From the NCBI RefSeq assembly GCF_020831365.1, contig NZ_JAJHPV010000012.1:274473-338472 (forward strand): DNA of 64,000 nucleotides, written 5' to 3'. The stretch is from Massilia agrisoli. Its GTDB lineage: Bacteria > Pseudomonadota > Gammaproteobacteria > Burkholderiales > Burkholderiaceae_D. A program made the position numbers and the translations under genes. The notes under the pieces are model-generated. The model saw only the letters and a program-made list of their open reading frames with translations. It was not told the origin of the DNA and ran no database searches. Position 1 is the first letter of the stretch. Each line of letters starts with the position of its first letter. Below, piece after piece: positions 53,610 through 64,000 of the stretch.

Positions 53610-55871
53610 TTATGCGCTCAGGACGGCAGGCACCGGGTCGTTCATGGCTTCCGACAGCACGCGCGCGACCACCCCGCTCTCCTGGATGACGCGCGCCTTG
53701 CCATCGCGGCACAGTTGCGCCAGCGCCTCGCCCTGCAGCGAAAACGCCTCCTGGCGTGCGCCGGTCGAGAAGATGAACAAGCTGCGCAGCGGACTGACCC
53801 ACGCCAGCTTGACCTTGCGCACGCTGGCGTCAGGCTGCACGAACTCCAGCCACATGCCGCGTTCCAGCCCATCCACGGTAACGATGGCCTCGTCAGCCTG
53901 GGCCGCCTGCTCCAGCTCGGCCGCAGCCTGCTCTTTTTCGATCCGGCGAATCGCGTCCTGCTGCGCAGCCTCCACCGCGATCTCCAGTTGGCGCGCGGGC
54001 GACAAATCAAGCGGCGCGCGCACGATCGAGGCGTGGCACTCGGCCAGCCCGGCAAAGAACTGCAGCCGGTCGGCGTCCTGCCACTTGATCACGTCGAGCC
54101 ACTTGTTCAAGGTCGTCAACAGGCCAGGCAGCTTGCCGATCAGTTCCTTGCGCTGCTCAGTCGTCACCTTCGGCTTGACGCTCCACAGCAGGTCGTCCAT
54201 GGTGCGCGTCGCGTTGGCCACCGCACCAGGCTTGTCCTCCTCCACCGTATAGGCAACCGTCAGTACGGTGGTCCATTTCTTTTCAAGGAAGCTATCGACG
54301 ATTTCAACTGCGCCGTTGCCGCCGAGGCGCATCGCCACCGCGGTCTTTGCGCTACGGGTCGCCTCGGCGGCTTTTTCCTGCTTGAGGGCCTTGGCGATCG
54401 GCCCCGCGATATCGGTTTCGGCGATGGTTTCGTCGGCGGCAATCGATGCTTCCAGGTCAGCGACCGCCTCCGCAAAGGCTTGCTGCTCGCGGCCGGCATC
54501 GCGTCCCACCAGGTCGACGTTGCGGCGCATCGCCTGGAACAGCGGGTCATCCGCGCTCTTGCGCTGTTCCCAGCCCATGCGCGACAACAAGTCGATCATG
54601 CGCCGCGCCGGGTGCGCCTCCTCGAAGAAGAAGTTCTTGTCCGACAGCGCCGCCTTGAGGACCGGAATCTGCAGGAACTGGATCAGGTCGCGGATCTCGG
54701 GCGGAATACTGTCGTCGAGGAAGACGGTTTCAAAGATGCGCGACAGCAGGTCGATGGTGCTTTCATCGCCGCGCGACAGGCTGCCCTGCGGCAGGCTCTG
54801 CTTCAGGCGCGGCAGGTAAAACACGTTGTGGGGCGCCGCGCCCGCATCCGGCAGCTGCGGCATGCGCTTCTGCATCTCGCCCAGCATGCCCAGCAATCCA
54901 CCGCTGCCACCGCCACTCATCGGTGCAGGCTGTGGGCCCTTGGCCGCCTCCGCAAAGCCCCCGCGTGTCGGCACGGCTTCCCTCGCCGCTGGCGCATCGA
55001 ATCCCGCAGCGGTGCTCGGGCGCCAGCCGCCGTTACCCTGCGGCATAGATGGGAGGTCAGGAATCAGGGGAATGCCATCGTCCGGTTCGGCGCCGCCGCC
55101 AAAGAAGTCCTTCAGCCGCCGCGACAGCGCCGCCTTCTCGGCCGCGCGCGCCGCCCTGGCCGCCGCAGCGTTGTCGGTTTTCTGGATACGGTAGGCGTCG
55201 ACGGAACCGGGCAACACGCCTTTGCGCAGCATGGCCAGGTTCAGCGCCTCATACATGGGCGCGAACTCAAACAGGATAGCCGGCTTGAGCAAAGGAACGA
55301 TCAAGCCGTGGCCCGCGGCATCTGGCTCGAAATCGACCCATGCCTGCTGCAGGGCCATCAGGAATACCTGCGGACGGAACGGGTTCTGGTTCATGCGCAA
55401 CACGTCGCGCCCGAGCATATGCCCGAGGCGCACGCTGAGCGTGGCCAGGGCATCGGAGCAGGTCACGTCGAATGGGCGGCTGATCGCGTCGAAAGCCACC
55501 TGGTTGTCCATCTCCTCCAGCGGCACCAGGCTCAGCGGCGCCGCCGGCGCCGCACTTTTGGCGCTGACCGGGGCCAATGCCGCCAGGTCCTTGCGCACCG
55601 CATCGGTAAGCGCCGTGCAGGCAAGATGGAAGAAGGCGTAGCTGTTTTCTTTAAGCAGGTTGCCGGATTTGACGCGCTGGTACATTGCGCCGCCATTGGC
55701 GGAAGGATCGGTCGCATCGAGCAACCCGGCAATGATGCGGTTCACCACTGCCATCAGGTGTTCATTGACGTGGCTGCTGACGATGCCGACGAGCTTGTCC
55801 ATCAGGTCCTGGCGCGCTTGGGCGCCAGATGCCTGCGGGGGGCCTGCTTCCGATTGTCGACTCGCCATCAT
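53610..55871 (-). CDS. DUF1631 family protein
   Basis: A 753-residue cytoplasmic protein of unknown function that I recognise as DUF1631, a family largely confined to betaproteobacteria and relatives. Marks are QDLMDKLVGIVSSHVNEHLM near the start, FYLPRLKQSLPQGSL, IFETVFLDDSIPPEIRDLI, LQIPVLKAALSDKNFFFEEA and HPARRMIDLLSRMGW. A Gly/Pro-rich linker spans about residues 260-340. The end, GLERGMWLEFVQP followed by KLAWVSPLRSLFIFSTG, looks like a small PilZ-like beta domain, but without the RxxxR c-di-GMP motif. The start is either of two adjacent ATGs at 55871 and 55868. Confidence 0.88.
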   Translation of the reverse strand: MMASRQSEAGPPQASGAQARQDLMDKLVGIVSSHVNEHLMAVVNRIIAGLLDATDPSANGGAMYQRVKSGNLLKENSYAFFHLACTALTDAVRKDLAALAPVSAKSAAPAAPLSLVPLEEMDNQVAFDAISRPFDVTCSDALATLSVRLGHMLGRDVLRMNQNPFRPQVFLMALQQAWVDFEPDAAGHGLIVPLLKPAILFEFAPMYEALNLAMLRKGVLPGSVDAYRIQKTDNAAAARAARAAEKAALSRRLKDFFGGGAEPDDGIPLIPDLPSMPQGNGGWRPSTAAGFDAPAAREAVPTRGGFAEAAKGPQPAPMSGGGSGGLLGMLGEMQKRMPQLPDAGAAPHNVFYLPRLKQSLPQGSLSRGDESTIDLLSRIFETVFLDDSIPPEIRDLIQFLQIPVLKAALSDKNFFFEEAHPARRMIDLLSRMGWEQRKSADDPLFQAMRRNVDLVGRDAGREQQAFAEAVADLEASIAADETIAETDIAGPIAKALKQEKAAEATRSAKTAVAMRLGGNGAVEIVDSFLEKKWTTVLTVAYTVEEDKPGAVANATRTMDDLLWSVKPKVTTEQRKELIGKLPGLLTTLNKWLDVIKWQDADRLQFFAGLAECHASIVRAPLDLSPARQLEIAVEAAQQDAIRRIEKEQAAAELEQAAQADEAIVTVDGLERGMWLEFVQPDASVRKVKLAWVSPLRSLFIFSTGARQEAFSLQGEALAQLCRDGKARVIQESGVVARVLSEAMNDPVPAVLSA

Positions 55872-56088
55872 TAGGCCATTCTGACAGGTTATTGCCACAA
55901 GGCAATAGCCATTATGCATATTTGCGACGCTTTTTGCGCGGTTTGCGCCATTTTCTGCGAAATATCGGTCCGTCAGCCGGCCTGCCGAACGAGGTCGCGT
56001 CTTTGATATCGCGCAATTATTGCTAATAGGACTTCCTTACCATGGGAAAGATGCCCCATCTGGAATTGCCACTGAGAAGGAACCCATC

Positions 56089-57465
56089 ATGAAACTCATC
56101 CGTAACCTCGACACCACCCTGAAAATCCACGCCTGCCTTGCCATTGTGCTGTTCCTTGGGGTGGGATTGGCGGCCTGGCTGCTGGCGCAACTGGGGCAAT
56201 TGAGCGAGCTGACGGCGCAGGTGTTGCAGAGAGGCGGGATCGGGGGCGGCGCCCAGGCGGCCGAGTTACTGCGAACCGGCTATGACGACACGCGCAACTG
56301 GAGCATTGTGTGCATTATTGCCGGGCTGGCGGTCGCCGGTACGCTCGCGGCCTGGCTGGCGGCCGAGGTGTCGCGCCCGATCCACGCCGCTGTCGTCGCG
56401 GCCCAGCGCATTGCCGGGGGCGACCTCGGCACCCGGCTTGAGCAGGAAGGCAGCGGCGAGCAGGGTTTGCTGATGCGCGCCATGCAGGAGATGAACGACA
56501 AGCTGGTGACGATGATTGTCGACGTCCGCTCAGGTTCGGAAACCATTTCCAGCGGCGCCGGCGAGATTGCCAGCAGCAGCATGGACCTGTCCGCCCGCAC
56601 CGAACAGCAGGCCGCCGCGCTGGAAGAAACCGCCTCGTCGATGGAAGAACTGACCTCGACCGTCAAGCAGAATGCCGACCACGCCCACCAGGCCAGCAAG
56701 CTGGCGGTTTCGGCGTCGGAAGTGGCCGTCAAGGGCGGCGCAGTGGTGTCGGAAGTGGTCGGCACGATGGCGTCGATCAACGAATCCTCGCGCCGCATTG
56801 CCGAGATTATCGGCGTGATCGACGGCATTGCGTTCCAGACCAATATCCTGGCGCTGAATGCGGCGGTCGAGGCCGCGCGCGCCGGCGAACAAGGCCGCGG
56901 CTTTGCGGTGGTGGCCGCCGAGGTGCGCAACCTGGCCCAGCGCTCCGCCGCGGCGGCGCGGGAAATCAAGGAACTGATCGACGATTCGGTCGACAAGGTC
57001 ACCGCAGGCACCCAGCTGGCCGACAAGGCCGGCAACACGATGAATGAAGTGGTGGCGAGCGTCAAGCGGGTCACTGAGATCATTGGCGAAATCGCCGCTG
57101 CCAGCGCGGAGCAGACCACCGGCATCGAACAGGTCAACCAGGCCATCGCCGCAATGGACCAGGCCACCCAGCAGAACGCCGCGCTGGTGGAAGAGTCGGC
57201 CGCCGCGGCAGCGTCGATGCGCGACCAGGCGGGCGCACTCAAGCACACCATCAGCGCGTTCGTGCTCGATGTCGAGCACAGCCGTCCTGCAGCGCAGATT
57301 CACCTAGTCGCCAGCAACCCCAACCCCGGCAAGCCGGCCGCCGCGAAGGCCGAGCCGGCCCGCCGCCCTCGCCCGGTCCCGGTCGCGTCGGCGTCCACGG
57401 CGCGCAAGCCGGCGGCGTCCAAGCGTGCCGCTACCAAGCCTGACACCGATTGGGAGGAATTTTGA
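56089..57465 (+). CDS. Methyl-accepting chemotaxis protein with minimal periplasmic loop
   Basis: A 459-residue chemoreceptor. TM1 is about 13-33 and TM2 about 71-92, leaving only some 35 periplasmic residues, so there is no room for a standard 4HB or Cache sensor. A HAMP-like segment follows ([19 protein letters not shown]). The signalling hairpin tip is complete ([46 protein letters not shown]), with [18 protein letters not shown] methylation-type helices. The last five residues, DWEEF, match the CheR/CheB tether pentapeptide at the end of a basic Ala/Pro linker. AAGGA lies 8 bases before the ATG. No che genes are adjacent. Confidence 0.95.
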   Translation: MKLIRNLDTTLKIHACLAIVLFLGVGLAAWLLAQLGQLSELTAQVLQRGGIGGGAQAAELLRTGYDDTRNWSIVCIIAGLAVAGTLAAWLAAEVSRPIHAAVVAAQRIAGGDLGTRLEQEGSGEQGLLMRAMQEMNDKLVTMIVDVRSGSETISSGAGEIASSSMDLSARTEQQAAALEETASSMEELTSTVKQNADHAHQASKLAVSASEVAVKGGAVVSEVVGTMASINESSRRIAEIIGVIDGIAFQTNILALNAAVEAARAGEQGRGFAVVAAEVRNLAQRSAAAAREIKELIDDSVDKVTAGTQLADKAGNTMNEVVASVKRVTEIIGEIAAASAEQTTGIEQVNQAIAAMDQATQQNAALVEESAAAAASMRDQAGALKHTISAFVLDVEHSRPAAQIHLVASNPNPGKPAAAKAEPARRPRPVPVASASTARKPAASKRAATKPDTDWEEF

Positions 57466-57485
57466 CCGCTGAGTTTCGTTGCAAT

Positions 57486-57508
57486 CCTGTAGGACGCAAT
57501 CCTACAGG
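57486..57508 (+). terminator. Hairpin after the chemoreceptor gene
   Basis: A perfect 9-bp stem, CCTGTAGGA/TCCTACAGG, with a 5-base loop lies 21 bases after the stop. There is no U tract, so termination strength is uncertain. The remaining 130 bases to the next gene show nothing further. Confidence 0.5.
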
Positions 57509-57639
57509 GGTACGAGTAATGTTCCGATACCAGTTCAACAGTGCGGATCGCATCATTGCTTCACCGGAAACGCAGATGAGAACTTTTCTCAACCGCTAAA
57601 CCGGCGAGCACAGCATCCCAACTTTAAAAAGGAATGAAC

Positions 57640-58020
57640 ATGAACTCGAATCAAAAGAACCAAGGCGGCAACAAGCAATCGGGTAACCAGCAGTCGGGTA
57701 ACCAATCGGGCTCGCGTTCGGATAGCCAGCAATCGGGCAACCAGTCGGGCTCGCGTTCGGGCAGCAACCAGGGCAGCCAGCAATCGGGCAATAACGCCGG
57801 TTCGCGTTCGGGCAACCAGGGCGGCACCCATGAGCAGCACGTAGAAGCCGGCCGCCAAAGCCACAAGAACGACGCATCGCGCCAGTCGGATTCGCAAGCG
57901 TCGGACGCCAACTCGGCCTCGTCCGGCAGCCGCCAGTCGAGCGGTGGCGGAACCCGCGGTGGCACCCCTGAGCAACACGCTGAAGCTGGCCGTCAAAGCC
58001 ACAAAAACGACAAGCGCTGA
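57640..58020 (+). CDS. Disordered Ser/Gly/Asn/Gln-rich protein with KGG-like repeats
   Basis: A 126-residue hydrophilic protein with no hydrophobic core. The first half repeats QQSGNQSGSRS-type units (DNA repeat CAGCAATCGGGCAACC). Two copies of GGT(H/P)EQH(V/A)EAGRQSHKND follow, one central and one at the C-terminus. The GG...EAGRQSHKN pattern recalls the stress-induced KGG motif (GG..DPEK..EAGRKGG) of small bacterial proteins related to Con-10/GsiB. The ATG at 57640 is chosen because AAGGA is 6 bases upstream; an ATG at 57634 is too close to that site. A terminator follows. A desiccation or stress role is inferred only from the motif. Confidence 0.85.
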   Translation: MNSNQKNQGGNKQSGNQQSGNQSGSRSDSQQSGNQSGSRSGSNQGSQQSGNNAGSRSGNQGGTHEQHVEAGRQSHKNDASRQSDSQASDANSASSGSRQSSGGGTRGGTPEQHAEAGRQSHKNDKR

Positions 58021-58095
58021 TAACGTAGTCGCATGCTGGACGGCGCCGAGTTTCCGGGCCCCGTCATGACAGTAGCCAAACAGGAAGCAAAAAGA

Positions 58096-58137
58096 AAGAG
58101 TCTGCGCCGGACATTCCGGTTGGCAGGCTCTTTTCCT
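58096..58137 (+). terminator. Terminator of the KGG-like gene
   Basis: AAGAG-CTGC-CCGG pairs with CCGG-GCAG-CTCTT around ACATT, followed by TTTTCCTTT. It lies 75 bases after the stop. Confidence 0.75.
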
Positions 58138-58142
58138 TTGGG

Positions 58143-58247
58143 CGTCGTTCCCGCGAAGGCGGCAATTCATCACCCGGTGGCATGGTGGCGATGCACGCTT
58201 TGGCACGCAGGCGACGGACTATAGGTTCCCGTTTTCGTGCGAACGAC
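58143..58247. repeat. Intergenic palindromic repeat pair, family A copy 4
   Basis: CGTCGTTCCCGCGAAGGCGG faces TTCCCGTTTTCGTGCGAACG across about 50 bases. Both arms carry substitutions, so this is a decaying copy. It lies between two convergent terminators. Confidence 0.78.
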
Positions 58248-58256
58248 ACTGTGGCG

Positions 58257-58283
58257 TAAAAAAACCGGCGCGAGGCCGGTTTG
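58257..58283 (-). terminator. Terminator of the ClpP-like gene
   Basis: On the minus strand ACCGGCC-TCGC-GCCGGT is followed by a run of T residues, directly after the stop. Confidence 0.88.
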
Positions 58284-58285
58284 GT

Positions 58286-58846
58286 TTAGATGTTGTGCAG
58301 GTGGAAGCCCTTGGGCGGGGCAAAGTCGCGAATGCTGTTGATCACTCCGGCCACCTCGGCGTCGCGGGCGGTCAGGTGCAGGTCGGAATACTGGTGGATC
58401 GCCCACTGCTCCGGCGTCAGCGTAACGTGCTTGCGCAGGATCGATTCGGTGCGCGCGTCATCGGCGCGCAGGCCTTCGACGATGATGTTCAACGCATCCG
58501 GGCGCGCGCCTGGCGACGCGGTCGCATGCGACTTGTGCACCATGAAACGCGCCGTCTCGCTGGCATAACGCTCAGTGCCCGACAGGTAAAGGATGACCGC
58601 GATCGACGCTACCGCGCCGCCGTTGTACGTCACGAACTTGATCGGCGAATTCGACAGGAAGTTGTACAGGCACAGGCCATCGCTGACATAGCCGCCGTTT
58701 GACTGGATTAACACGTGCGCGGTGTCGATGCCGCGCTCGGTCATTTCGGCGACCGCCTCGAACACACGGTGCACCATGTCGCTGTTGACGTCTCCCGACA
58801 AAGTGTAATAGGCGTCCGTTTCCTTCGTTACGGTTTCTTCGCTCAT
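58286..58846 (-). CDS. Orphan ClpP-like serine protease
   Basis: A 186-residue ClpP/crotonase-fold protein. The full catalytic triad is visible by alignment to ClpP: Ser81 in GGAVASIAV, His104 in FMVHKSHA and Asp155 in YSDLHLTARDAEVAG. IQSNGGYVSDGLCLYNFL corresponds to the ClpP segment before the active site. It is distant from housekeeping ClpP: there is no propeptide and the handle region differs. No Clp ATPase gene is nearby. The ATG at 58846 is preferred over an upstream start because the extra 18 residues lie in promoter-like AT-rich DNA. The function is unknown; it could work without an unfoldase or share one. Confidence 0.88.
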   Translation of the reverse strand: MSEETVTKETDAYYTLSGDVNSDMVHRVFEAVAEMTERGIDTAHVLIQSNGGYVSDGLCLYNFLSNSPIKFVTYNGGAVASIAVILYLSGTERYASETARFMVHKSHATASPGARPDALNIIVEGLRADDARTESILRKHVTLTPEQWAIHQYSDLHLTARDAEVAGVINSIRDFAPPKGFHLHNI

Positions 58847-58958
58847 GGTTATTGGCTCGCGTTGTTGATAGTCTGATTCTAACAAATTAGAGCACGGCAA
58901 GCCTTGCGCCTCCCCTCATTCGTGCGCGCCCCGCCACCACCGGGCCGATGGCGCCGAG

Positions 58959-58987
58959 TTGACACCAGGGCCATGGTGGCATATCCT
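58959..58987 (+). promoter_or_regulatory. gcvTHP promoter
   Basis: A perfect -35 TTGACA (58959-58964), a 17-base spacer and TATCCT (58982-58987) stand directly before the glycine riboswitch. Confidence 0.82.
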
Positions 58988-58998
58988 CCACAGTCTTG

Positions 58999-59196
58999 AT
59001 CGGGAGAGGGCAGCGCACGGCTGCCGCCGAAGGGGCATCACCCAAAAACTCTCAGGCAAAAGGACCGGTCAGGGGTCGGCGGCGCATCGCGCACCGGTTC
59101 AACTCTGGAGAGCGGCCGCGGCACATTGCAAGCGGCCCACCGAAGGGGCAGGCGGATCATTCCGCTATCTCTCAGGTATCGAGGACAGAGGGGCGC
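58999..59196 (+). promoter_or_regulatory. Tandem glycine riboswitch
   Basis: Two consecutive gcvT-type aptamers. The first runs from CGGGAGAGGGCAGC through CCGCCGAAGGGGCA to ACTCTCAGGCAAAAGGACCG. The second runs from CTCTGGAGAGCGGCC through CACCGAAGGGGCAGGC to TATCTCTCAGGTATCGAGGA, ending in CAGAGGGG. The paired CCGAAGGGGCA and CTCTCAGG elements are the conserved cores. It lies 74 bases before gcvT and probably switches the operon on when glycine is abundant. No clear intrinsic terminator follows, so control may be translational. Confidence 0.95.
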
Positions 59197-59269
59197 GAAC
59201 AAACACGGACGGCTGTGAGGCTTGCCGCGTCTGCTCGGCAGTCCCCTTTTCACTTGCCCTGAGGATTCC

Positions 59270-60388
59270 ATGACGCTTAAAGCGACCCCGCTCAATTCCG
59301 CACACCGCGCCGCCGGCGCCAAGATGGTCGACTTCGGCGGCTGGGACATGCCCGTCAACTACGGCTCCCAGATCGAAGAACACCACGCTGTGCGCACTGA
59401 CGTCGGCATGTTCGACGTCTCGCACATGTGCGTGGTCGACATCGAAGGCGCCAATGTCCGTGCTTTCCTGCGCGGCCTGCTGGCCAATAACGTCGACAAG
59501 CTGCAGGTACAGGGCAAGGCGCTCTACTCGTGCATGCTCAAGCCTGAAGGCACCGTCATCGACGACCTGATCGTCTACTTCTTCAACGAGAACTGGTTCC
59601 GCCTGGTGGTCAACGCCGGCACCGCCGAAAAGGACCTCGCCTGGATCAACGCGCAGAACGCGGCCACCAACAGCGGCGTCACCGTCACCCAGCGCCGCGA
59701 TGGCGACAATGCGATGGCGCTGATCGCCGTCCAGGGCCCGAACGCACGCGCCAAGGTATGGGAAGTCCTCCCTACCGCCAAGGAAGCATCCGAACAGCTC
59801 AAGCCATTCAATGCCGTGATCGTCAAGGACACCGCCTTCGGTGAAGTGATGGTCGCGCGCACCGGCTACACCGGCGAAGACGGTTTCGAACTGGCCTTCC
59901 CTGCTGCGCAAGCCGACGCGCTGTGGAACGCCCTGGTCGCCGCCGGCGTCAAGCCTGCGGGCCTGGGCGCGCGCGACACGCTGCGCCTGGAAGCCGGCAT
60001 GAACCTGTACGGCCAGGACATGGACGAAACCGTCAACCCGCTCGACGCCGGCCTGGGCTGGACCGTCGACCTGGTCTCCGAGCGCGACTTCATCGGCAAG
60101 GCAGCGCTGCAAAAGGCAGGCCAGAACCAGCAATACGTTGGCCTGATCCTGCGCGAAAAAGGCGGCGTGCTGCGCGCGCACCAGAAAGTCATCAGCGCGT
60201 CGGGCAGCGTCGGCGAAATCACCAGCGGCACCTTCAGCCCGACCATGCAGCAAGCGATTGCGCTGGGCCGCCTGCCGATGGACGTCGCCGTCGGCGACAC
60301 CGTGCACGTCGAGATCCGCGACAAGAAGCTGGCCGCCACCGTCGTCAAGCTGCCTTTCGTGCGTAACGGTAAAATCCTGGTTTCCTAA
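59270..60388 (+). CDS. gcvT: Glycine cleavage system T protein (aminomethyltransferase)
   Basis: GcvT passes the methylene group from the H-protein arm to tetrahydrofolate and releases ammonia. It has 372 residues. Typical segments are [51 protein letters not shown] with the catalytic Asp region upstream, [20 protein letters not shown] and [11 protein letters not shown]. The ATG at 59270 has GAGGA 5 bases upstream. It is the first gene of gcvT-gcvH-gcvP. Confidence 0.98.
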   Translation: MTLKATPLNSAHRAAGAKMVDFGGWDMPVNYGSQIEEHHAVRTDVGMFDVSHMCVVDIEGANVRAFLRGLLANNVDKLQVQGKALYSCMLKPEGTVIDDLIVYFFNENWFRLVVNAGTAEKDLAWINAQNAATNSGVTVTQRRDGDNAMALIAVQGPNARAKVWEVLPTAKEASEQLKPFNAVIVKDTAFGEVMVARTGYTGEDGFELAFPAAQADALWNALVAAGVKPAGLGARDTLRLEAGMNLYGQDMDETVNPLDAGLGWTVDLVSERDFIGKAALQKAGQNQQYVGLILREKGGVLRAHQKVISASGSVGEITSGTFSPTMQQAIALGRLPMDVAVGDTVHVEIRDKKLAATVVKLPFVRNGKILVS

Positions 60389-60436
60389 GCCTTTGCTGCC
60401 CCGACCAACACCCTATATCAAACACTGGAGCTACAC

Positions 60437-60817
60437 ATGAATATCCCTGCCGACCTGAAATACACCGAGTCCCACGAATGGGTCCGAGCTGAAGCTGACG
60501 GCACCGTCACTGTTGGCATCACCGAGTACGCGCAGGACGCGCTGGGCGACATCGTCTTCGTCGAACTGCCAAAGGTCGGCAAATCGCTGACCGCAGGCGA
60601 CGACGCAGCGGTGGTCGAATCGGTCAAGGCGGCAAGCGACATCTACGCGCCGGTATCGGGCGAAGTCGTGGCAGTCAATGATTCGGTCGCCGACGCGCCT
60701 GACTCGATCAACCAAGACGCCTACTCGGCCTGGCTGTTCAAGCTCAAGCCAAGCGACGCCAACGCCATCAACGGCCTGCTCGACGCAGCCGGCTACGGCA
60801 AGGCAACCGCGGAGTAA
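60437..60817 (+). CDS. gcvH: Glycine cleavage system H protein
   Basis: The lipoyl carrier of the glycine cleavage system. It has 126 residues. The lipoylated lysine is Lys64 in [20 protein letters not shown], the same number as in E. coli. [20 protein letters not shown] is the usual start. GGAG lies 8 bases before the ATG. It lies 48 bases after gcvT. Confidence 0.98.
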   Translation: MNIPADLKYTESHEWVRAEADGTVTVGITEYAQDALGDIVFVELPKVGKSLTAGDDAAVVESVKAASDIYAPVSGEVVAVNDSVADAPDSINQDAYSAWLFKLKPSDANAINGLLDAAGYGKATAE

Positions 60818-60922
60818 TCCGTTTCCTGCCGCGCGCCCGCGCGCGGCAGGCCCTGTCCTATCAGCCCTTCATACCCATCGGCAGCCCTCCTCCGGCAGCC
60901 AGCATCTTATTTGGCCCCTACC

Positions 60923-63817
<2,895 letters not shown>

Positions 63818-63824
63818 GCTTTGA

Positions 63825-63886
63825 TTCGGCGGATGACGCTTCGCTCTTCCGCCCTACGGTCCATGATGACGTAGGGCGGACGAGCG
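63825..63886. repeat. Family B palindrome, right arm interrupted
   Basis: The left arm TTCGGCGGATGACGC...CTCTTCCGCCCTACG is intact. The right arm CGTAGGGCGGACGAGCG stops matching at 63887, where TGTATAGCCGGGACACATAG begins. The complement of the left arm predicts a further CGTCATCCGCCGAA that is absent. Confidence 0.72.
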
Positions 63887-64000
63887 TGTATAGCCGGGAC
63901 ACATAGTGAACACATGTCGGGAGACATGGTGAACACCTTTTATGATCATCGTTTTGCCACCTTGGGGAGCAGACGATGCCTTGGAAGGAGAGTTCACAAA
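63887..64000 (+). mobile_element. Left end of an IS481-like insertion sequence
   Basis: After the truncated palindrome the sequence changes character. TGTATAGCCGGGACACATAG is followed by two copies of ACAT(A/G)GTGAACAC (63901 and 63924) around the palindrome CATGTC-GGGA-GACATG. The start of a transposase gene comes next. Such direct repeats are common at IS481-type ends. The element continues past the window, so its length and right end are unseen. Confidence 0.55.
63976..64000 (+). CDS. IS481-like transposase, N-terminal fragment
   Basis: ATG at 63976 opens MPWKESSQ and runs off the window. MPWKE is the usual N-terminus of a group of IS481-family (DDE integrase core) transposases. Only eight codons are visible, so the call rests on this motif and the repeats upstream. 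Confidence 0.5.

Noticed and set aside
57601..57965. Minus-strand ORFs opposite the KGG-like gene (57589-58206 and 57651-57965)
   Set aside because: Repetitive DNA opens several frames. Only the plus strand has a Shine-Dalgarno, a known-type motif and a terminator.

Overview
The window looks like chromosomal DNA of a GC-rich betaproteobacterium in the Oxalobacteraceae, closest in gene order and protein style to Massilia, Telluria or Duganella. That assignment is by recognition, not by database search. The supporting signs are the rpsB-tsf-pyrH-frr-uppS-cdsA-dxr-rseP-bamA-skp-lpxD-fabZ-lpxA-lpxB-rnhB order, smc-zipA-ligA, ppsA divergent from ppsR, a DUF1631 protein, and several families of intergenic palindromes. 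Nearly all of the window is core genome. No rRNA, tRNA, CRISPR array or prophage was seen. The only mobile DNA is the left end of an insertion sequence at the right edge.

Layout. 1-5.4 kb: an OsmC-YcaO fusion (runs off the left edge), guaA and guaB, all on the minus strand. 5.5-7.3 kb: a DUF4124 protein, rnfH-ratA, and divergent smpB. 7.3-7.6 kb: an array of GGTCAGACCACC repeats that switches orientation in the middle. 7.6-10.8 kb: a Bcr/CflA-type drug exporter, a TIGR03118 beta-propeller protein and a short type I signal peptidase. 11-14.6 kb: an iron-uptake module (TonB-dependent siderophore receptor, divergent PepSY protein, 55-residue membrane protein) around two Fur boxes. 14.7-17 kb: an nfeD-stomatin-SDR operon with its own promoter, a putative operator and a leader terminator. 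17-20.5 kb: ppsA and its regulatory kinase/phosphatase gene ppsR. 20.6-21.8 kb: a RocR-like receiver-EAL protein.

21.9-37.2 kb is one long minus-strand block for translation and envelope building. It runs from rpsB and tsf (translation) through pyrH and frr to undecaprenyl-PP and CDP-diacylglycerol synthesis, DXP reductoisomerase, the sigma-E site-2 protease, BamA/Skp outer membrane assembly and lipid A synthesis, ending with rnhB and an rRNA/tRNA methyltransferase. Many junctions overlap by 1-17 bases, so translational coupling is likely. Divergent map-glnD, a RluF-type pseudouridine synthase, an M28 peptidase and a dienelactone hydrolase follow on the plus strand. 44.2-55.9 kb on the minus strand holds a small barrel protein, def, galU, ligA-zipA-smc, a PAP2 phosphatase and DUF1631.

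56-64 kb holds a chemoreceptor with a very small periplasmic loop, a disordered Ser/Gly/Asn/Gln-rich protein with KGG-like repeats, an orphan ClpP-like protease, and the glycine cleavage operon gcvT-gcvH-gcvP behind a strong promoter and a tandem glycine riboswitch. The window ends in an IS481-like element that appears to have landed in one of the chromosomal palindromes.

The items most worth a second look are the switching repeat array, the Fur-controlled module with its small membrane protein, the nfeD leader (operator plus attenuator-like hairpin), the rpsB leader hairpin, the KGG-like protein and the orphan ClpP.
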